From Streptococcus suis 10581 (lineage in GTDB: Bacteria; Bacillota; Bacilli; Lactobacillales; Streptococcaceae), in NCBI GenBank assembly GCA_000440235.1, contig ALKQ01000004.1, forward strand, positions 45,254 to 109,253: a DNA stretch of 64,000 nt. The letters are read 5' to 3'. Shown here piece by piece: positions 57,844 through 64,000 of this stretch. Position numbers and translations under genes: made by a program. Position 1 is the first letter of the stretch, and each line of letters begins with the position of its first letter. The notes beneath the pieces were generated by a model, which worked only from the letters and a program-made list of their open reading frames with translations, was not told the DNA's origin and did not search any database.

Positions 57844-57952
57844 GATATAATAGCTTTGAAAATGAGGGATTACCCCCGTTAAAGTGTAAGTTTTATGGAA
57901 ATATTTTGAAAAAATGCATGTAACTAGAAAATAGTTGCATGCATTTTCTTCA
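57844..57952 (+). ncRNA. candidate small RNA upstream of rmlA
   Basis: The 309-nt gap before rmlA has no credible gene. TGATATAAT (hexamer 57846-57851) is a strong extended -10 predicting a start near 57858. About 50 nt later comes a 16-bp hairpin with one U-G pair (57911-57926 with 57932-57947, loop GAAAA) ending in TTTTCTT. Only very short frames (6 and 4 codons) lie between. The outcome would be an RNA of about 90-95 nt, or a long rmlA leader if it is read through. Confidence 0.5.
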
Positions 57953-58003
57953 TGCATACGGCGTGCGGGCCTAGGATTGTAAGATGACAGCTATTTCAAA
58001 GTA

Positions 58004-58012
58004 TGGTATAAT
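58004..58012 (+). promoter_or_regulatory. extended -10 promoter of the rml cluster
   Basis: TGGTATAAT (hexamer 58007-58012), 33 nt before the rmlA ATG, which has its own ribosome site (AGGGAAGG). Confidence 0.72.
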
Positions 58013-58045
58013 GAACTGATATTAATTTAGGGAAGGTACTCTTAT

Positions 58046-58915
58046 ATGAAAGGTATTATTCTAGCAGGTGGTTCAGGTACGCGCCTTTATCCTCTGACAC
58101 GTGCGGCTTCAAAACAATTGATGCCTATCTATGACAAACCAATGATTTATTATCCATTGTCAACATTGATGTTGGCTGGAATCAAAGAGATTTTGATTAT
58201 TTCAACTCCGCAAGATCTTCCACGTTTTAAGGATATGTTAGGAGATGGTTCTGAACTTGGGATTTCACTTTCATATGCAGAACAACCAAGTCCAGATGGT
58301 TTGGCGCAAGCCTTTATTATCGGTGAAGAATTTATCGGTGATGACAATGTAGCCTTGATTCTTGGTGATAACATCTACCACGGCAATGGATTGACCAAGA
58401 TGTTGCAACGTGCAGCCAGCAAAGAAAAGGGAGCGACTGTCTTTGGTTACCAAGTAAAAGACCCAGAACGCTTTGGTGTTGTGGAATTTGACGCAGATAT
58501 GAATGCTATTTCTATCGAAGAAAAACCTGAAGAGCCAAAATCGAATTTTGCTGTTACTGGTCTTTATTTCTATGACAATGATGTTGTGGAGATTGCGAAA
58601 AATATCAAGCCTTCACCTCGTGGCGAGTTGGAAATCACAGATGTCAACAAGGCTTACTTAGAACGCGGCGACTTATCTGTTGAGCTTATGGGCCGTGGAT
58701 TTGCTTGGTTGGATACAGGTACGCATGAAAGTCTCTTGGAAGCAGCCCAGTACATCGAAACGGTTCAACGCTTGCAAAACGTTCAAGTGGCTAACTTGGA
58801 AGAAATTGCCTACCGCATGGGTTACATTACAAAAGAACAAGTACATGAATTGGCACAGCCACTAAAGAAAAATGAATACGGGCAATACTTGCTCCGTTTG
58901 ATTGGAGAGGCCTAA
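58046..58915 (+). CDS. rmlA: glucose-1-phosphate thymidylyltransferase
   Basis: Makes dTDP-glucose from dTTP and glucose-1-phosphate, step 1 of dTDP-rhamnose synthesis. It is 289 residues. Nucleotide motif [19 protein letters not shown] (residues 6-24) and [15 protein letters not shown] follow the RmlA pattern; catalytic Asp in [12 protein letters not shown]. Its stop overlaps the rmlC start by 1 nt. Confidence 0.95.
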   Translation: MKGIILAGGSGTRLYPLTRAASKQLMPIYDKPMIYYPLSTLMLAGIKEILIISTPQDLPRFKDMLGDGSELGISLSYAEQPSPDGLAQAFIIGEEFIGDDNVALILGDNIYHGNGLTKMLQRAASKEKGATVFGYQVKDPERFGVVEFDADMNAISIEEKPEEPKSNFAVTGLYFYDNDVVEIAKNIKPSPRGELEITDVNKAYLERGDLSVELMGRGFAWLDTGTHESLLEAAQYIETVQRLQNVQVANLEEIAYRMGYITKEQVHELAQPLKKNEYGQYLLRLIGEA

Positions 58916-59508
58916 TGACAGAAAACTTTTTCGGTAAAACACTAGCAGCTCGACCAGTTGAAGCTATTCCAGGAATGTTAGAATTCGACATTCCTGTTCA
59001 TGGCGACAACCGTGGCTGGTTTAAGGAAAATTTCCAAAAGGAAAAGATGTTGCCTCTCGGCTTCCCTGAAAGCTTCTTTGCAGAAGGAAAATTGCAAAAT
59101 AACGTTTCCTTCTCCCGTAAAAACGTTCTTCGTGGTCTTCACGCAGAGCCTTGGGATAAATACATTTCAGTAGCAGACGGCGGTAAGGTTTTGGGAACTT
59201 GGGTCGATCTACGTGAAGGAGAGACCTTCGGTAATACCTACCAAACCGTTATTGATGCTTCAAAAGGTATCTTCGTTCCGCGCGGAGTTGCCAATGGTTT
59301 CCAAGTCTTGTCAGATTTCGTGGCTTACAGTTACTTGGTCAACGACTACTGGGCTTTGGAGCTTAAGCCTAAGTATGCCTTCGTCAACTACGCTGACCCG
59401 AGCCTTGACATCCAGTGGGAAAACCTAGAAGAAGCAGAAGTTTCAGAAGCAGATAAAAATCACCCACTCCTCAAAGACGTCAAGCCTTTGAGAAAAGAGG
59501 ACCTCTAA
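58915..59508 (+). CDS. rmlC: dTDP-4-dehydrorhamnose 3,5-epimerase-type cupin
   Basis: Epimerises dTDP-4-keto-6-deoxyglucose at C3 and C5. It is 197 residues, streptococcal-type RmlC, with a cupin core: HGDNRGWFKENFQKE, NNVSFSRKNVLRGLHAE (catalytic His in GLHAE) and GIFVPRGVANGFQVLSD. The TAATG junction couples it to the downstream nucleotidyltransferase gene. Confidence 0.94.
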   Translation: MTENFFGKTLAARPVEAIPGMLEFDIPVHGDNRGWFKENFQKEKMLPLGFPESFFAEGKLQNNVSFSRKNVLRGLHAEPWDKYISVADGGKVLGTWVDLREGETFGNTYQTVIDASKGIFVPRGVANGFQVLSDFVAYSYLVNDYWALELKPKYAFVNYADPSLDIQWENLEEAEVSEADKNHPLLKDVKPLRKEDL

Positions 59509-59994
59509 TGTTTCAAGCCTTTTTGGAAATAGCAGAGCAGTTAAACAAGTTAGGAATCACTCCCTTGTTAATGGGCTCAGTTAGTTTGGAAAGGCGGACA
59601 GGACGAGATTGGCAGGCAAGGGACCTTGATATTCATGTGCCCAGTGATCCACGGGGGATGGGAAGTGCCAGACGAGGAGCGGATTTATCAGGCGGACGCC
59701 TTGATTTCTATGATGAACCAACTAGGTTATGTCCTTGTTGACCGTCATGAACATGAATTTCATAAAGATGGCTTATCTGTTGAATTCGGAGGTCTACATT
59801 CACTGCCTGAATTTGCTGGTGTAGAGCTAGAAGATTTGGAAGAACTAGAAACAGCAGGTGTTCGCTATTACCTACCGACACTTGAACAGTATCTAAAAAT
59901 CTACCAAGCCTCTTCAAAAGATTCCTACCGTGCAGAAAATAACAATCAAAAAGACTTTGCCAAGATTGCTTACTTGAAAGAAGTATTGAAGTAG
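59508..59994 (+). pseudogene. nucleotidyltransferase-like gene with a frameshift in a G5 run
   Basis: Two overlapping frames form one protein of about 161 residues. Frame 1 gives LLMGSVSLERRTGRDWQARD then LDIHVPSDPRG; frame 2 continues WEVPDEERIYQADALISMMNQ to EVLK before the TAG at 59992. The switch is at GGGGG 59653-59657: with four G instead of five, CGG GGA TGG GAA keeps one frame. GS...DxD is the minimal nucleotidyltransferase signature. The break may be a real inactivation, slipped-strand variation or a sequencing error. Function in the rml cluster is unknown. Confidence 0.82.
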
Positions 59995-59998
59995 TCTG

Positions 59999-61230
<1,232 letters not shown>

Positions 61231-61237
61231 GATTATT

Positions 61238-61265
61238 AAAGGCTGGGGCTTTTGCTCAAGCCTTT
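61238..61265 (+). terminator. hairpin between rmlB and rmlD
   Basis: AAAGGCT/AGCCTTT stem with inner GGGC/GCTC pairing (61238-61265), weak T-run (TTTCTTG). Probably an attenuator or stabiliser, since rmlD follows 20 nt later without its own clear promoter. Confidence 0.6.
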
Positions 61266-61284
61266 CTTGAAATAAGGAGCAAAC

Positions 61285-62136
61285 ATGATTTTAATTACAG
61301 GTGCAAATGGTCAGTTGGGTACAGAATTGCGTTATCTCTTGGATGAGCGTGGTGTTGAGTATGTGGCCGCTGATGTAGCAGAAATGGATATTACAGATGC
61401 AGACAAGGTAGATGCCTTCTTTGCAGAGGTGAAACCGAGCGTCGTTTACCACTGTGCAGCCTACACAGCTGTTGATATGGCAGAAGACGAGGGCAAGGAA
61501 CTCAACTACAAGATCAACGTAACAGGTTCTGAGAATGTTGCCAAGGCGGCAGCTAAATACGGTGCAACCCTTGTCTATATCTCAACAGACTATGTCTTCA
61601 ATGGTGATTTGCCAGTCGGTCAAGAATGGCAAGTAGATGACCAGCCAGATCCACAATCTGAATACGGTCGTACCAAGCGCTTGGGTGAGGAAGCAGTTGA
61701 GAAATTTGCTGACAAATTCTACACTGTTCGTACAGCCTGGGTCTTTGGTAACTACGGTAAAAACTTTGTTTTCACTATGCAAAATCTTGCAGAAACCCGC
61801 GATACCTTGACAGTTGTTAACGACCAACACGGTCGCCCAACCTGGACACGCACACTTGCAGAATTTATGGTTCACTTGGTTGAAACTGGTCAAGAATTTG
61901 GCTATTATCATTTGTCAAATGATGCAGCAGAAGATACAACTTGGTTTGACTTTGCGACGGAAATCCTCAAAGATACTAATACCAAGGTATTGCCAGTGGA
62001 TTCTAGCCAATTCCCAGCCAAGGCAAAACGTCCATTCAACTCAACCATGAGCTTGGACAAGGCAAAAGCCACAGGCTTTGTCATCCCGACCTGGCAAGAG
62101 GCTTTGGAAGCATTTTACAAACAAGAAAAGAAATAA
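61285..62136 (+). CDS. rmlD: dTDP-4-dehydrorhamnose reductase
   Basis: Final step producing dTDP-L-rhamnose, the donor for streptococcal wall rhamnose polymers or capsule. It is 283 residues, SDR fold: ITGANGQLGTELRYLL at the start, catalytic STDYVFNGDLPVGQEW and YGRTKRLGEEAV. Ribosome site AAGGAG. Confidence 0.95.
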   Translation: MILITGANGQLGTELRYLLDERGVEYVAADVAEMDITDADKVDAFFAEVKPSVVYHCAAYTAVDMAEDEGKELNYKINVTGSENVAKAAAKYGATLVYISTDYVFNGDLPVGQEWQVDDQPDPQSEYGRTKRLGEEAVEKFADKFYTVRTAWVFGNYGKNFVFTMQNLAETRDTLTVVNDQHGRPTWTRTLAEFMVHLVETGQEFGYYHLSNDAAEDTTWFDFATEILKDTNTKVLPVDSSQFPAKAKRPFNSTMSLDKAKATGFVIPTWQEALEAFYKQEKK

Positions 62137-62152
62137 TCTACAGGAGATGTGT

Positions 62153-63205
62153 ATGAAAAAGAAAGCGATTGTTAAGCCGTTGTTGACGTCAGCAATCCTT
62201 CTTGCTTTACTAGGAGGTGCTATATTACCAACCGGAGCAGTTCCAGTTGTAGCAGCAGAGACAAGTCAAAGTACGACCTATCATTTAACTGATGATGAAA
62301 AAGTTGCCGTACGTGAATATATTCAAGCTAAAATGACTATCGATATGCAAGAATATAGATTGGCGTTTCTTGAGGGAATGATGGAAGAAATGGCTTCGGG
62401 TAGTGCTGAAGCTGCATGGGATGAAGAAATTGCAGACTTGAAGGCAAACTTAACAGCAGAGCAAGTTGTTGTTTTAGATGAACTCAAAGCAAATTTAATT
62501 GGTAGCATAGCCCAACATTACCATTACTTATTTGAGACACTTACAGTCGCTGGAAAAAGTGGAAGAGAAGAAGCGGCGAATATAGTTTCTAAGTACGAGT
62601 CTGAAGATGATGCAAGTACTCCTGAAGCAGAATTGGCTGCATTGAAATACGCTAGAGAAGTTATCGTTGAACTACTGAATGATGAGTCGGCAGCGATTGA
62701 TACTTATATTGCTTATGCAGAAGCAAATGGACAAGAATTAGCTGGATTATTGGAAAGTGGAAACTCTAATTTAGAAACTATTACATCTGCAACTATAGGA
62801 TATGGTCAAGCTCTTGCAACTGCTTCACAACCAAAATTTCCGTATGACTTTTCAGAAATGGACCGACAGATTGCAGAACTAACTGCTAGTCTACAATCAA
62901 AAGTCGAGGATAAAAGTACAGCTAATATTGAAAATACTGGGGCACAAACAAGTCAAAGCGTTACAAATGGCTCAAATGATTTGCAAGATGTTCCAGGTCA
63001 AGGGGACGGTCAGATTTCTGATGTAGCTACAGGAAAAGGCAGTATTTCCGAAGCAGGTCAGAAAAAGGTTATACCAAATGATAAAGCTAAAGTATTACCA
63101 AAAACCTCAGGGGAATCTGGTCTTCTATTAACTGTACTAGGACTCATAATAATTTTTGCTGGTTGGCTATTGACAAAGAAGCAAGAAGAAAAAATAAAGG
63201 ATTAG
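62153..63205 (+). CDS. LPxTG-anchored surface protein, unknown function
   Basis: Sortase substrate of 350 residues. Signal peptide MKKKAIVKPLLTSAILLALL... with probable cleavage after VVAA near residue 37. The mature part is acidic and largely helical (residues 45-260, no Cys), followed by a Gly/Ser/Gln-rich spacer and LPKTSGESG at residue 315, a membrane segment and the tail KKQEEKIKD. No known adhesin domain is recognised. ATG 62153 follows AGGAG; an in-frame ATG six bases earlier is possible. It may be transcribed with rmlD, 16 nt upstream. Confidence 0.85.
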   Translation: MKKKAIVKPLLTSAILLALLGGAILPTGAVPVVAAETSQSTTYHLTDDEKVAVREYIQAKMTIDMQEYRLAFLEGMMEEMASGSAEAAWDEEIADLKANLTAEQVVVLDELKANLIGSIAQHYHYLFETLTVAGKSGREEAANIVSKYESEDDASTPEAELAALKYAREVIVELLNDESAAIDTYIAYAEANGQELAGLLESGNSNLETITSATIGYGQALATASQPKFPYDFSEMDRQIAELTASLQSKVEDKSTANIENTGAQTSQSVTNGSNDLQDVPGQGDGQISDVATGKGSISEAGQKKVIPNDKAKVLPKTSGESGLLLTVLGLIIIFAGWLLTKKQEEKIKD

Positions 63206-63270
63206 TGTAATTGCATCTATTTTGAGAAATATAGTTGTTTTTACATGTGAAATATATAAAGGAGATATTT

Positions 63271-64000
63271 GTGAAAAAAGTTGTTATATTTTTACTTTTT
63301 TTCTTTGCGTTGCTATCAAGTGAACGATTAATTCAGGCGGACACGTTAAATGCTCCATCTAGTCAAGTTTCTTCATCTCAGGTTGCTGAAACTGGTGGGC
63401 AGCTATCTGTCGTTGATGAGGCTGGTCAGATTAAAGCTATTCTATCGAATATTCAAGGGGAAATTATTGGTGTTACAGCCCAGTTTAGCTCTGAAACAAA
63501 TAGCGGCATTACTGTTACATTCTCAATGGATGAGCAGGGTAGATACGTAGCGGTTTTGGATCGGTCTGCATTTGCGGAGGAAGAACAAGTCTTTTCGCTG
63601 AAGTTAACAGCACAATTAACAGATGGAAGTTTTCAGACCTTATCAGATTATAGTTTCGAGTGGAAGAAGGATGTCGTAAGCGCGGCTGAGAAGCCTACTG
63701 CTTTGGATAATAGTGATGCAACTCTGTCTAAAATTGAGGAGGAAGCAACTTCGACTACTACAAGCTCAGCGGTTAATTCTAGTTTGATAGCAGGTGCAAC
63801 AAGTAGTACTTCGAATTCACTGACAAGAAGTTCTTCAAATACGATTGCAGGAAGTTCGAATGGCTCTACAAGTGTTCCAAGTGCTCGAGTCAGTACTGCT
63901 TCAAAGTTTTCAGGTACGATTACGGTAACTAACGTGAATGCAGCATCCGGCACCTTCGATGTCATTATAAGCAATGTTGTAGGTAGCTCAAGTGTTCAGA
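63271..64000 (+). CDS. secreted protein with GBS Bsp-like repeat (3' end outside window)
   Basis: GTG start at 63271 behind AAGGAG; 243 residues are visible. Signal peptide MKKVVIFLLFFFALLSSERL with likely cleavage near QADTLNA. A Ser/Thr-rich linker spans about residues 140-210 (for example TSSSAVNSSLIAGATSSTS). The last visible stretch GTITVTNVNAASGTFDVIIS matches the opening of GBS Bsp-like repeats, which occur in streptococcal wall-active proteins, often with a lysozyme or amidase domain farther on. Any catalytic domain would lie beyond the window. Confidence 0.75.
   Translation, partial: MKKVVIFLLFFFALLSSERLIQADTLNAPSSQVSSSQVAETGGQLSVVDEAGQIKAILSNIQGEIIGVTAQFSSETNSGITVTFSMDEQGRYVAVLDRSAFAEEEQVFSLKLTAQLTDGSFQTLSDYSFEWKKDVVSAAEKPTALDNSDATLSKIEEEATSTTTSSAVNSSLIAGATSSTSNSLTRSSSNTIAGSSNGSTSVPSARVSTASKFSGTITVTNVNAASGTFDVIISNVVGSSSVQ

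Overview
The window reads as a chromosome segment of a low-GC Gram-positive coccus, genus Streptococcus, most likely Streptococcus suis or a close relative. The evidence is gene content and order: an F-ATPase operon starting with the c subunit gene (order c-a-b-delta-alpha-gamma-beta-epsilon), DUF1146-murA-epuA-endA, pheS-GNAT-pheT, miaA-hflX-(orf)-rnz-SDR, dnaD-trmK-nif3, an rml cluster, CopY-type operators, many extended -10 promoters (TGnTATAAT) and a BOX-like repeat. The species assignment is inference. No tRNA, rRNA, CRISPR array, prophage or transposase gene was found.

Layout. 1-0.8 kb: a permease and a 48-residue protein on the minus strand. 0.9-4 kb: ligA and a lipid kinase. 4-10.4 kb: ATP synthase operon. 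10.4-13 kb: DUF1146 protein, murA, epuA, endA. 13-26.9 kb: a two-promoter glucuronide catabolic locus (symporter, KDG kinase, beta-glucuronidase, FadR-type regulator; then KDPG aldolase, uxaC, uxuA, an SDR fructuronate reductase, a HAD hydrolase and two tandem GH3 enzymes). 26.9-31.6 kb: T-box leader, pheS, GNAT acetyltransferase, pheT, with two unusual intergenic multi-hairpin elements. 32-34.7 kb: small unknown proteins, a VTC-domain/DUF4956 pair and a NUDIX hydrolase. 34.8-36.5 kb: a decayed segment in which a 3'-truncated folE runs into a 5'-truncated permease that also carries a BOX-like insertion. 36.5-39.3 kb: MetE-like protein, MFS transporter, DUF3042 protein. 39.4-43.8 kb: tRNA/ribosome/RNA-processing operon. 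43.9-47.9 kb: copper-type P1B ATPase and cardiolipin synthase. 48-55.1 kb: recJ, DUF3114-like protein, apt, metA, dnaD, trmK, nif3. 55.2-57.7 kb: ZIP transporter, ArsR-type regulator, Old Yellow Enzyme homologue. 58-62.1 kb: dTDP-rhamnose synthesis (rmlA, rmlC, frameshifted nucleotidyltransferase, rmlB, rmlD). 62.1-64 kb: an LPxTG surface protein and the start of a secreted Bsp-like-repeat protein.

How genes work together. The 13-27 kb locus imports a glucuronide or short uronate-containing oligosaccharide, cleaves glucuronate and probably N-acetylhexosamine residues in the cytosol, and sends glucuronate through fructuronate, mannonate, KDG and KDPG to pyruvate and glyceraldehyde-3-phosphate. 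Both of its promoters carry the same 17-bp near-palindrome between -35 and -10, and a cre-like site at the transcription start, so induction by the local FadR-type regulator and CcpA repression are likely. The rml genes supply dTDP-rhamnose for wall polysaccharide or capsule. metA and the MetE-like gene share a MetR/MtaR-like palindrome.

Most noteworthy signals: three genes (ligA, the DUF1146 gene and the ArsR-type gene) whose ATG lies exactly where transcription should begin; a tandem hairpin array between pheS and the GNAT gene with compensatory base changes, and a related unit upstream of rmlB; four OmpR-type hexamers at exact 11-bp spacing in front of the VTC/DUF4956 pair; the folE-permease deletion fusion; and tandem GH3 paralogues keeping the NagZ-type Asp-x-His dyad beside a beta-glucuronidase.
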